Source: an uncultured Acetatifactor sp. (GTDB taxonomy: Bacteria; Bacillota; Clostridia; Lachnospirales; Lachnospiraceae). Taken from it: DNA of 50,234 nucleotides. The position numbers and the translations under genes are program-made. Below the pieces are notes generated by a model that ran no database searches, was not told the DNA's origin, and was given only the letters and a program-made list of their open reading frames with translations. Positions within the stretch are counted from its first letter, which is position 1, and each line of letters begins with the position of its first letter. The stretch is taken from NCBI GenBank assembly GCA_944383825.1, contig CALWRA010000021.1:1-50234 (forward strand). The letters are read 5' to 3'. Shown in pieces: positions 36,557 through 44,179 of the stretch.

Positions 36557-38335
36557 ATGAAAAGGTTTACAGCGATTTCAATGGCATTTTTTCTGATGCT
36601 TGGGACTCTGACTGCATGCGGATTGACAGAAGAGTCTGAGGAAAATAACTCTTTTGCAGCCACTGAAAATGCAGAAGATACACCGGAAGCAGTTCCCTCC
36701 GCCGAGGCGGCCGGTGCAGAAAACGAGGATACAGTAGATCCTGCGGACTGGACCGAATATGACAGTCTGATCAAGGAGATTCAGACAGCTACGGATTATG
36801 TGAAGCGAGAGGCTTTTATGCACCGGGCGGAGGATATGCTAATGGAGACCGGAGCCATTCTGCCTCTTTATTACTGCAATGACATTTATATGCACAAGAG
36901 CGATATAACCAATATCTATATGAATCAGTACGGCTTTAAATATTTTATGTTTGCGCAGGCTCCGGAAAAAACGCTGAAGCTCCAGCTTGGAAGTGAACCG
37001 GACGCTCTGGATCCTGCGTTTGGCGGCTCTGCGGATAGCGCATGTATGATTGTAAACAGTTTTGCAGGTTTGTATACTTACGATGCGGATGGTAATGTGC
37101 AGCCTGACCTTGCTTCTGGCTATACGGTAAGCGAGGATGGACTGACCTATACAATTGATCTGCTCCCGGAGCTGGTATGGTCTGATGGAAGTGAGCTGAA
37201 TGCCGCAGACTTCGTATATTCATGGAACCGTGCTGCCAATCCTCGAAGGGGAGCAAAAGATTCCTATATGTTTGATGTGATTGCGGTCAACGAGGATGGA
37301 ACTCTTCAGGTAACTGCAAGCGAGGACGGAAGAACTCTGACGGTAACCCTTTCTGTCCCCTGTGCATACTTCATTGATCTTCTTGCTTTTCCGGCATTTT
37401 ACCCTGTAAAGCAGAGTGAAGTAGAAGCGGCTGTCGGCTGGGAGAATGACCCTGGTGCGTGGTGCAGGGAGGCAGGCTATGTTACCAATGGCGCTTATAC
37501 CGTTAGCAGCTGGACGCATGGCGATTCGATTGTTATGACCAAAAATCCGAACTATCATAGAGCGGATGAGGTGGACATAGAGACCATCGAGGTAATGCTG
37601 AGCGCAGATGATGAAAAAGTCTTCGCCGCATACAATGCAGGAAGCCTTGATTTCATTGACACGGTACCTGTTGACGAGATTCAGGATTTGCTGGAGAATC
37701 CGGAATTCCACATTACAGATTGTCTTGGCACCTATTATGTATCCTTTCATGTAAACAGTGATTTATTTGCCGGAAAAACTCCGGCTCAGGCCAATGCCAT
37801 GAGAAGGGCTTTTGCCCTGCTTATTGACCGCGGGTACATTGCGGAAAATATCGGACAGACGGGGCAGATTCCTGCAAATACTATTATTCCCCCGGGAATG
37901 TCAGACGGACACGGAGGAGATTTCAGACAAAATGATGGTGCTTATACCTATCCGGATGCGGAAAATGTCGGGTACTTCAATCCTTATTACTCTCAGGAAA
38001 ATATGTCTGAAGCCAGATCGCTGTTGGAATCTGCGGGATATTTATTTGACGAATATGGCGTGCTTTCCCCGGAAACGCCGATTTCCTTTGAGTACCTGAC
38101 CGATGAAGGAACAGCCCATGCTGCCGTTGCAGAAGCCCTTCAGCAGGATTTTGCAATGATCGGCATTGATATGAGCATTCGGATGGTAGACCGAAGCGTA
38201 TTTCTGGAAGAAAGAAGGGAAGGGAATTATGACGTTGCCCGTGACGGTTGGCTTGCCGATTTTAACGATCCTGTTAATATGCTTGAAATCTGGACAGCCG
38301 GAAGCGGCTATAATCATTGTGGGTTTGGGAAATAA
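36557..38335 (+). CDS. Circularly permuted OppA-type binding lipoprotein
   Basis: 592 aa from ATG 36557, after AAAAGGAGG; the frame is open to 36404 but that stretch holds the terminator. Lipobox TLTAC gives Cys21, then an acidic linker to about 60. Residues 62-134 (PADWTEYDSLIKEI, REAFMHRAEDMLMETGAILP, KYFMFAQ) are the segment that in normal OppA/DppA proteins forms the C-terminus. Then the normal N-terminal start follows: KTLKLQLGSEPDALDPA at about 138. The protein ends at NHCGFGK, just where normal members continue into PADW..YDSLI. So nothing is missing; the order is rotated. The remaining blocks (TYTIDLLPELVWSDG, TNGAYTVSSW, AMRRAFALLIDRGYI, GWLADFNDP) are in order. A ligand cannot be read. 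Confidence 0.9.
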   Translation: MKRFTAISMAFFLMLGTLTACGLTEESEENNSFAATENAEDTPEAVPSAEAAGAENEDTVDPADWTEYDSLIKEIQTATDYVKREAFMHRAEDMLMETGAILPLYYCNDIYMHKSDITNIYMNQYGFKYFMFAQAPEKTLKLQLGSEPDALDPAFGGSADSACMIVNSFAGLYTYDADGNVQPDLASGYTVSEDGLTYTIDLLPELVWSDGSELNAADFVYSWNRAANPRRGAKDSYMFDVIAVNEDGTLQVTASEDGRTLTVTLSVPCAYFIDLLAFPAFYPVKQSEVEAAVGWENDPGAWCREAGYVTNGAYTVSSWTHGDSIVMTKNPNYHRADEVDIETIEVMLSADDEKVFAAYNAGSLDFIDTVPVDEIQDLLENPEFHITDCLGTYYVSFHVNSDLFAGKTPAQANAMRRAFALLIDRGYIAENIGQTGQIPANTIIPPGMSDGHGGDFRQNDGAYTYPDAENVGYFNPYYSQENMSEARSLLESAGYLFDEYGVLSPETPISFEYLTDEGTAHAAVAEALQQDFAMIGIDMSIRMVDRSVFLEERREGNYDVARDGWLADFNDPVNMLEIWTAGSGYNHCGFGK

Positions 38336-38440
38336 CCAGTTTGGCGGCGATGTTTGGATACAGAGAAAAAAACAGTTGAAAATATGGGGATATTGTGATA
38401 ACATGAAACTTGTTGACAGCTTGACATCAGGAGGTTTGGA

Positions 38441-38680
38441 ATGGAAGCGTTCAGAGTCGTATTGACAATTATATTTATATTGATTTGCGTTGCGCTTACA
38501 GTGTTGGTATTAATGCAGGAAGGCAAGTCCGCGGGTCTGGGGGCCATCAGCGGCGCGGCTGAAACCTATTGGGGCAAAAACAAAGGTCGTTCCATGGAGG
38601 GATTGCTGGTAAAAATCACGAAAGTTCTGGCAGTATTGTTTATGGTCCTGACGGTAATACTAAATCTTAACGTATTTTAA
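38441..38680 (+). CDS. secG: Protein translocase subunit SecG
   Basis: 79 aa; ATG 38441 with AGGAGG upstream. Two TM helices (about 5-22 and 56-76) flank the conserved loop VLMQEGKSAGLGAISGAAETYWG. It supports SecYE/SecA protein export. The order secG-rnr-smpB-ssrA is conserved in Firmicutes. A terminator follows it. Confidence 0.95.
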   Translation: MEAFRVVLTIIFILICVALTVLVLMQEGKSAGLGAISGAAETYWGKNKGRSMEGLLVKITKVLAVLFMVLTVILNLNVF

Positions 38681-38691
38681 TCACGTAAGAC

Positions 38692-38722
38692 AAACACTCT
38701 TGTGACAAAGAGTGTTTTTTTG
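38692..38722 (+). terminator. Terminator between secG and rnr
   Basis: AAACACTCTT (38692-38701) pairs with AAGAGTGTTT (38708-38717), 6-nt loop, then more T (to 38721). Some read-through into rnr is likely as no clear rnr promoter was seen. Confidence 0.85.
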
Positions 38723-38746
38723 TGCAGGCAATGTTAAGGAGTAATC

Positions 38747-40927
38747 ATGAATGACCACGGTGAAATAAGAGATAAAAGAAAGAAAATAATCTGCGATCTG
38801 GTAAATGATCCTATTTATGTACCCATGAAGGAAAAGGAACTTGCCATGTTTCTTCAAGTTGCCAAAGAGGACAGGCAGGAGCTGAGAGAGCTTTTGAGGG
38901 AGCTTTTGGGAGAAGGGAGACTGATGCTTACTGCAAGAGATAAATATGTAAAATCTGATGGCAGGGTATTGACCGGAACCTTTATCGGCAACGCCAGAGG
39001 CTTTGGATTTGTGGAAGTGGAAGGCAGGGATGAGGACCTTTTTATCCCTGAGGATAAAGTAAACGGGGCTTTCCACAAGGACAAGGTACAGGTGGCGCTG
39101 GTGGGGGAGAAGACAGGGAAGCGTCAGGAAGCTCAGGTAATCCGAATCCTTGAAAGAGGTCTGAAAAAGGTGGTGGGAACTTTTGAAAGATCCGGCGGAA
39201 GCTTTGGTTTTGTACTGCCGGATGATGGAAAGCTGTCCTGGGATGTTTATGTGCCTAAGGAATATTCCAATGGAGCTATGAGCGGTCATAAGGTTGTTGT
39301 GGAGATTACAGGGTACGGCACAGACCGGAAAAGCCCGGAGGGCCGTGTAACTGAAATCCTGGGGCATGTAAACGATCCGGGAGTGGATATATTATCCATT
39401 GTACGGGGGTACGAGCTTCCCGAAAAATTCGGTGAAGGCATTATGCACCAGGTACTGCAGACGGCTCAGGAGGTTCAAGAGGCAGACAGGGCAGGACGGC
39501 GTGATTTGAGAGATGTGGTTATGATTACCATTGACGGGGAGGACGCAAAAGACCTGGACGATGCTGTAAGCGTGGATTTTGCGGATGGAATATATCGTTT
39601 GGGAGTCCATATCGCGGATGTATCTCATTATGTGCGGGAGAATACGGAGCTGGACAGGGAGGCCAGGGAAAGGGGAACCAGCGTTTATCTGGTGGACCGG
39701 GTGATACCTATGCTGCCACATGCTCTTTCAAATGGTATCTGTTCTCTGAATGAGGGAGAGGACAGGCTTGCTTTGAGCTGTCTGATGACAATCGATTTAT
39801 ATGGGGAAATTCTTGACTATGAAATTTGTGAAACGGTTATCTGCGTCAATAATCGTATGTCCTATACGGCAGTCAAAAGAGTTCTGGAGGACGAGTCGGT
39901 TCTGCAGATGGAAGAATTTCAAAAGTATGCTTCCCTTTTGCCCATGCTGAGGCAAATGGAGGAGCTGTCTGCCGTTCTCCGTTCCAAAAGGAGGAGTCGG
40001 GGCGCTGTTGATTTTGATTTTCCTGAGTGTAAAATTTTTCTGGACAAGGAAGGAAAACCTCTGGAAATTAAGCCATATGAAAGGAATACAGCAACAGATA
40101 TTATAGAAGACTTCATGCTTGCGGCCAACGAAACGGTGGCAGAGCATTTTTACTGGCTGGATATTCCTTTTATTTATCGGGTTCATGACGTACCGGATGC
40201 GGACCGTATTCAAAAGCTGTCCGCCTTTGTTAACAATTTGGGATACTATATGAAAGCCATTGGAAGAAATGCCGGTAAGATAAGCGCCCAGGAGGTTCAT
40301 CCTAAGGAGATCCAGAAGCTTTTGGATAAAGTGGCGGGCACACCGGAGGAAGGGCTGGTCAGTCGCCTGGCGCTCAGGAGTATGAAGCAGGCAAAATACA
40401 GTGTGGAAAGCAGCGGACACTTTGGCCTTGCCTGCCGGTATTACTGTCATTTTACTTCCCCTATCCGCCGCTATCCGGATCTGCAGATTCACCGTATCAT
40501 TAAGGAGCACCTTCAGGGGACCCTCACTCCGGAACGGTCAGAGCATTATAGAGGTATCCTTTCCGGAGTGGCAAAGCATTCCTCAGATATGGAGCGAAGG
40601 GCCGACGAGGCGGAACGGGAGACTGATAAGCTGAAAAAGGCTGAGTATATGAAGGAGAGAATTGGTCAATGCTTTGAGGGAGTCATATCGGGTGTTACGG
40701 GCTGGGGAATTTATGTGGAGCTACCAAATACGGTTGAGGGGCTGGTTCATGTGTCCGGGCTCCCGGGAGACTACTATTTTTATAGCGAGGAAAGCTGTGA
40801 AATGATCGGTGAGAGCACAGGAAGAACATTCAAGCTGGGAATGCCGGTGACAGTTCGGGTCGAGGGAGTGGATATTTCTCTAAGAACCATAGATTTCTCT
40901 CTTATAGAGGAGAATGAGGACGATTAG
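38747..40927 (+). CDS. rnr: Ribonuclease R
   Basis: 726 aa; ATG 38747 after AAGGAGTAATC. A 3'-to-5' exoribonuclease that degrades structured RNA and, with tmRNA, stalled mRNAs. Order: N-terminal winged helix (about 10-65), two cold-shock-type OB domains (about 70-220: GTFIGNARGFGFVEVEGRDEDLF in parts), the RNB catalytic domain with metal-binding DGEDAKDLDDAVS at about 261-273, and a C-terminal S1 domain (FEGVISGVTGWGIYVELPN) ending about 10 residues before the stop. The short C-terminus lacks the basic tail of the E. coli enzyme. It lies with smpB and ssrA. Confidence 0.96.
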   Translation: MNDHGEIRDKRKKIICDLVNDPIYVPMKEKELAMFLQVAKEDRQELRELLRELLGEGRLMLTARDKYVKSDGRVLTGTFIGNARGFGFVEVEGRDEDLFIPEDKVNGAFHKDKVQVALVGEKTGKRQEAQVIRILERGLKKVVGTFERSGGSFGFVLPDDGKLSWDVYVPKEYSNGAMSGHKVVVEITGYGTDRKSPEGRVTEILGHVNDPGVDILSIVRGYELPEKFGEGIMHQVLQTAQEVQEADRAGRRDLRDVVMITIDGEDAKDLDDAVSVDFADGIYRLGVHIADVSHYVRENTELDREARERGTSVYLVDRVIPMLPHALSNGICSLNEGEDRLALSCLMTIDLYGEILDYEICETVICVNNRMSYTAVKRVLEDESVLQMEEFQKYASLLPMLRQMEELSAVLRSKRRSRGAVDFDFPECKIFLDKEGKPLEIKPYERNTATDIIEDFMLAANETVAEHFYWLDIPFIYRVHDVPDADRIQKLSAFVNNLGYYMKAIGRNAGKISAQEVHPKEIQKLLDKVAGTPEEGLVSRLALRSMKQAKYSVESSGHFGLACRYYCHFTSPIRRYPDLQIHRIIKEHLQGTLTPERSEHYRGILSGVAKHSSDMERRADEAERETDKLKKAEYMKERIGQCFEGVISGVTGWGIYVELPNTVEGLVHVSGLPGDYYFYSEESCEMIGESTGRTFKLGMPVTVRVEGVDISLRTIDFSLIEENEDD

Positions 40928-40958
40928 AAAGTTTGTTTCACACATATTCCATTGTAAA

Positions 40959-40989
40959 GAATTGATGTTCGCTAAAGCGGACAGGGAGG
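40959..40989 (+). promoter_or_regulatory. Hairpin plus ribosome-site element upstream of smpB (copy 1)
   Basis: A 27-nt stretch (40959-40985), GAATTGATGTTCGC then 2 variable bases then AAGCGGACAGG, matches 46954-46980 at 25 of 27 positions. TGTTCGCT and AGCGGACA can pair (one G-T), placing a small hairpin directly before the GGGAGG ribosome site and 11 nt from the start codon. Likely to affect translation or mRNA cleavage (inference). Confidence 0.6.
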
Positions 40990-40996
40990 TATTAAA

Positions 40997-41470
40997 ATGG
41001 GAAAGGGAAAAGAAGCGCAGAAGCTTGTGGCAAATAACAAAAAGGCATATCATGATTATTTTATTGATGAAACTTATGAGGCTGGAATAGCCCTTCACGG
41101 CACGGAGGTGAAATCTATGCGTATGGGTAAATGCAGCATCAAGGAATCTTTTATCAGGATTGAAAATGGTGAAGTTTTCGTTTATGGAATGCACGTCAGC
41201 CCTTATGAAAAAGGGAATATTTTCAATAAGGATCCCCTTCGGCCCAAAAAACTTCTGCTTCATAGATATGAAATCAACAAACTGTCGGGTAAGGCCGCGC
41301 AGAAAGGCTATACATTGGTTCCTCTGCAGGTCTATTTCAGGGATGGAAAGGCAAAAGTCGAAGTGGGGCTGGCTCGGGGAAAGAAGCTGTATGATAAGCG
41401 TCAGGACATTGCCAAAAAGGATCAAAGAAGAGAGGCGGAAAAGGAATTCAAAATTAAAAATCTGTATTAA
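40997..41470 (+). CDS. smpB: SsrA-binding protein SmpB
   Basis: 157 aa; ATG 40997 after GGGAGG. It binds tmRNA and delivers it to stalled ribosomes. Family features: [24 protein letters not shown] in parts, [26 protein letters not shown]-like loop ([15 protein letters not shown]), [23 protein letters not shown] in parts, and the basic C-terminal tail ([14 protein letters not shown]) that reads the empty mRNA channel. The tmRNA gene begins 130 nt downstream, the usual pairing. Confidence 0.98.
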   Translation: MGKGKEAQKLVANNKKAYHDYFIDETYEAGIALHGTEVKSMRMGKCSIKESFIRIENGEVFVYGMHVSPYEKGNIFNKDPLRPKKLLLHRYEINKLSGKAAQKGYTLVPLQVYFRDGKAKVEVGLARGKKLYDKRQDIAKKDQRREAEKEFKIKNLY

Positions 41471-41528
41471 AAACCCTCGGCGTGGCATGGTCAAAAAGTT
41501 CCAAAAGGAAGATTATAAGGAATTGATA

Positions 41529-41557
41529 TTGACTTATATGAAAAATTCTTCTATACT
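41529..41557 (+). promoter_or_regulatory. Promoter of ssrA
   Basis: TTGACT at 41529-41534, 17-bp spacer, TATACT at 41552-41557; start of transcription near 41564, so about 37 nt of 5' leader would be removed to make mature tmRNA. Confidence 0.75.
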
Positions 41558-41600
41558 AACAGCGTCAGTACCTTTCACAAAACTGCCGTTGCATAGATTG

Positions 41601-41996
41601 GGGGTAGTAAAGGTTTCGACAGGGGTCTTGCAGCTGGAGAAGCTATCCGTTGTGACACGTTAATCACAAAACAAAAATAAACGCTGAAGATAATACTCAG
41701 TTAGCATTTGCAGCGTAAGCTGAATAGTCAGCTTTGCTGTAAATGACGCTGCCTCAGGCAGCTTGTCCGCTTCGGGGCACTCACACTCCGAAACCCGGGC
41801 ATCGACTATGTGAGAAACGACATGCGTTAAGCTTTGCGCGTATGGGCGTAAAATGAAGCTACTGAATGAGGCAGGCTGTTCGTTTCCTGCTTCAGGAGGG
41901 AACAGGCCGAAGTAAGTTTGGCCAAGATAACGGACTATGATAGTAGAAGTACAGGGAATGGGCTTTTGGACACGGGTTCGACTCCCGTCTACTCCA
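41601..41996 (+). ncRNA. ssrA: tmRNA (transfer-messenger RNA)
   Basis: The 5' end GGGGTAG (41601-41607) pairs with CTACTCC (41989-41995) to form the acceptor stem, followed by the discriminator A (41996). AAGGTTTCGACAGGGG at the 5' side and GGTTCGACTCCCGTC at the 3' side are the tRNA-like D and T regions. CCA is not encoded (TTT follows) and must be added. The tag frame is at 41683-41718: GCT GAA GAT AAT ACT CAG TTA GCA TTT GCA GCG TAA, giving tag A-AEDNTQLAFAA with a C-terminal AA signal for ClpXP-type proteases. Several pseudoknot-like GC stems lie between. Frames crossing this region are not genes. Confidence 0.96.
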
Positions 41997-42055
41997 TTTT
42001 GAGAATGCTTGAAAACATTGTGATTTCGGCATTCCCAATTTTGTTCATGACAATT

Positions 42056-42583
42056 TTAGGAACCGAAAATGCCATAGGAGCCGGATACTGGATCAAGAAA
42101 AAGAGGTGTTTGCGGAGGAAAAAACGTAAACAGGAAAAAAATAAGAGCTATGAGAGTCAAGAGCAGGATACTGAATTGGTTGAAGCAGGGCTTGTTGTTG
42201 ACTGAGATTGTATAGGATACAAAATAGGACAAAATTACGGAAAGTACAAAAATAGAGATGTCCACAGCCGGATAATGAGAGCCGAGGATGGCGGTATAAA
42301 AATAAAAGACAGCCGGAATAAAGAGCAGGCCGGACAGGACGCCCAGAAAGTTTGCCGTAGAATAGACGGCCGGCAGCTTCGTTGAATCAAAACGCCGGAT
42401 CAGCGCGAAAATTACATAAGGGAAGAATAAAAGCTTCAAATGTTCCCATGTGGATTCATTTACTGCGCTGAACAAAGCCGCAAAAGCATTTCTTTCTGAC
42501 AGCTCATAAGTAAAGTGCAGCAAGCAGCCAAGAATAATCGTAAAAATGATTCCCTTCCATTCTGATTTCCAAAATTCCTTCAT
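42056..42583 (-). CDS. DUF6512-like membrane protein
   Basis: 175 aa read leftward from ATG 42583, with GGAGG eight nt upstream. Five or six TM helices, with a conserved-looking NESTWEHLKLLFFPYVIFAL segment after the first TM that I associate with DUF6512 of clostridia. Function unknown. It faces the tmRNA gene with about 60 nt between. A 16-codon open frame lies just upstream (42605-42655). Confidence 0.7.
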   Translation of the reverse strand: MKEFWKSEWKGIIFTIILGCLLHFTYELSERNAFAALFSAVNESTWEHLKLLFFPYVIFALIRRFDSTKLPAVYSTANFLGVLSGLLFIPAVFYFYTAILGSHYPAVDISIFVLSVILSYFVSYTISVNNKPCFNQFSILLLTLIALIFFLFTFFPPQTPLFLDPVSGSYGIFGS

Positions 42584-42604
42584 CTGCCAGCCTCCGGTTT
42601 TTAT

Positions 42605-42655
42605 TTATGGTAATATTATGCTTTTTGCAAGCAGATCATTCAGGCTGTTTATCAC
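42605..42655 (-). CDS. Possible 16-aa leader ORF upstream of the DUF6512-like gene
   Basis: Minus strand, GTG at 42655, stop TAA at 42607-42605. GGGAGG stands about 7 nt before the GTG. Peptide: MINSLNDLLAKSIILP. Its stop is 21 nt from the start of the next gene. Very short and with no clear hairpin after it, so translation is only suggested by the ribosome site. Confidence 0.3.
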   Translation of the reverse strand: MINSLNDLLAKSIILP

Positions 42656-42752
42656 CTTAACACCTCCCTAAGATATAAAATAAACAATTTTATAAAGTTT
42701 ATACGGAAAATGAAATATAGATAAAAACTCACTCACAAAAAGAAGGAGCTGG

Positions 42753-42781
42753 TTGAAATCTGTCGGGGATAATGATATATT
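42753..42781 (+). promoter_or_regulatory. Promoter of the unknown single-pass protein
   Basis: TTGAAA at 42753-42758, 17-bp spacer, TATATT at 42776-42781, with TGA just before giving an extended -10. Confidence 0.7.
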
Positions 42782-42819
42782 AAACGCAGATAATAATGAA
42801 AAGAAGAGGAAGCTTGCAG

Positions 42820-43401
42820 ATGGATGAACAGCAGAGCACAATCAACCGGGAACTGACATCGGGCGGATTTTTGTTTTATCATGCGAAGGATGCCAAAATG
42901 GCGGAGGAGGAACGGGAAAAAATTGCGTATCTGGAGGCAAGGCTGGACTATTCCAGCCCGGATAAGGTTCTGCAGGTTTATGAAAAGGCTGTGCAGGAGC
43001 GTATTTTTACGACGCCCGTAGGGATTTTTTACTTAAAAAACCTTCAGAATTTTTTGCTGGAGCAGCCTGAAATAGACAAAAATGCCATATCGCCCATACC
43101 TCTATTTCACACCTATGACAGGGAACTGAGGGAAAAACAGCAGCCGGCGCGCAACCGCCTGATTGTTCCTGCGCCCAAAAAAAAGAGACGAATGATTTTT
43201 CCCCTGTCAATTATATTGAATGTACTATTGATGATAGCCATTATTGCAATGTTTACCATTACTTTGGAGAGTGATAATCCCAATGTGCTCAATTATGAAA
43301 GAGCGCTGACTGACCGTTATGCCTCCTGGGAGCAGGAATTAACTGAGAGGGAGCAGGCTGTGCGGCAACGGGAGAGAGAGCTGCAGATAGAAGAAGAGTG
43401 A
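42820..43401 (+). CDS. Unknown protein with one TM helix and coiled-coil ends
   Basis: 193 aa from ATG 42820, with GAGGAAG seven nt before; ATG 42796 in the same frame lacks a site. Not recognised. Residues 1-125 are soluble and charged (HAKDAKMAEEEREKIAYLEARLD). A basic PKKKRRM precedes a TM helix at about 128-152 (FPLSIILNVLLMIAIIAMFT). The last 40 residues form a coiled coil (YASWEQELTEREQAVRQRER). It lies upstream of the two-component pair but in a separate unit. Confidence 0.75.
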   Translation: MDEQQSTINRELTSGGFLFYHAKDAKMAEEEREKIAYLEARLDYSSPDKVLQVYEKAVQERIFTTPVGIFYLKNLQNFLLEQPEIDKNAISPIPLFHTYDRELREKQQPARNRLIVPAPKKKRRMIFPLSIILNVLLMIAIIAMFTITLESDNPNVLNYERALTDRYASWEQELTEREQAVRQRERELQIEEE

Positions 43402-43414
43402 CAATTTCACATTT

Positions 43415-43442
43415 TTGACATAAATTTGCGCTATCATATTCA
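43415..43442 (+). promoter_or_regulatory. Possible promoter of the two-component operon
   Basis: TTGACA at 43415-43420, 16-bp spacer, TATTCA at 43437-43442. The -10 is weak. Confidence 0.4.
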
Positions 43443-43487
43443 TACGGCGGAAATAAGACCTCCGCTTTGGAAAGGCGGGCATACATT

Positions 43488-44171
43488 ATGGCAATAAACA
43501 GATTGAAAATTCTTATTGTGGACGATGAAAGCAGGATGAGAAAGCTTGTTCGGGATTTTCTGGTAAAGAATAATTTCGATGTGATTGAGGCGGGAGATGG
43601 AGAGGAAGCAGTGGATGTTTTTTTCCATCAAAAGGATATTGCGTTGATTGTGCTTGATGTAATGATGCCTAAAATGGATGGCTGGCAGGTATGTCGGGAG
43701 ATACGCAGCTATTCCAAGGTACCCATTATCATGCTGACTGCCAAGTCGGATGAGAGAGATGAGCTGCAGGGCTTTCAGCTTGGGGTGGATGAGTATATTT
43801 CAAAGCCTTTCAGTCCGAAAATACTGGTGGCGCGTATCGAGGCCATACTCAGGCGAACCAATCAGCTGAATCATGACGAAATTTTAAGCTGCGGAGGAAT
43901 ATCCGTGGATAAGGCGGCCCATCAGGTAATGATAGATGGAAAATCTGTGGATCTCAGTTACAAGGAATTTGAGCTTTTAACTTACTTTATTGAAAATAAG
44001 GGAATTGCTCTTTCCAGAGAAAAAATTTTGAATAATGTATGGAATTACGATTATTTTGGCGATGCCCGTACAATCGATACCCATGTAAAGAAGCTGCGGA
44101 GCAAAATGGGCGAAAAGGGCGACATGATTAAGACAATTTGGGGGATGGGATATAAATTGGAGGAAGAATAA
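43488..44171 (+). CDS. OmpR/PhoB-family response regulator
   Basis: 227 aa from ATG 43488; TTG 43467 lies before the ribosome site (AAAGGCGGG). Receiver domain 1-120: acidic pair in ILIVDDESRM, phospho-acceptor Asp57 in LIVLDVMMPKMDGW, Thr/Lys in IIMLTAKSDE and a Lys in YISKPFSP. C-terminal winged-helix (about 135-226) with the recognition region DARTIDTHVKKLRSKMGEK and final IKTIWGMGYKLEE. A transcription factor controlled by the kinase encoded 8 nt downstream. Confidence 0.95.
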   Translation: MAINRLKILIVDDESRMRKLVRDFLVKNNFDVIEAGDGEEAVDVFFHQKDIALIVLDVMMPKMDGWQVCREIRSYSKVPIIMLTAKSDERDELQGFQLGVDEYISKPFSPKILVARIEAILRRTNQLNHDEILSCGGISVDKAAHQVMIDGKSVDLSYKEFELLTYFIENKGIALSREKILNNVWNYDYFGDARTIDTHVKKLRSKMGEKGDMIKTIWGMGYKLEEE

Positions 44172-44179
44172 CATTTGCC

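Noticed and set aside
38336..38440. Remnant of a missing OppA C-terminus after the permuted SBP
   Set aside because: No frame here matches the YDSLI...LPLYY segment, so the gene is rotated rather than truncated by a nearby frameshift.
41160..41663. Frame running from smpB into the tmRNA gene
   Set aside because: Overlaps smpB in another frame and enters a structured RNA; no ribosome site.
41918..42205. Frame across the tmRNA 3' end and the DUF6512-like gene
   Set aside because: Covers the T-arm of tmRNA and antisense of a membrane-protein gene.
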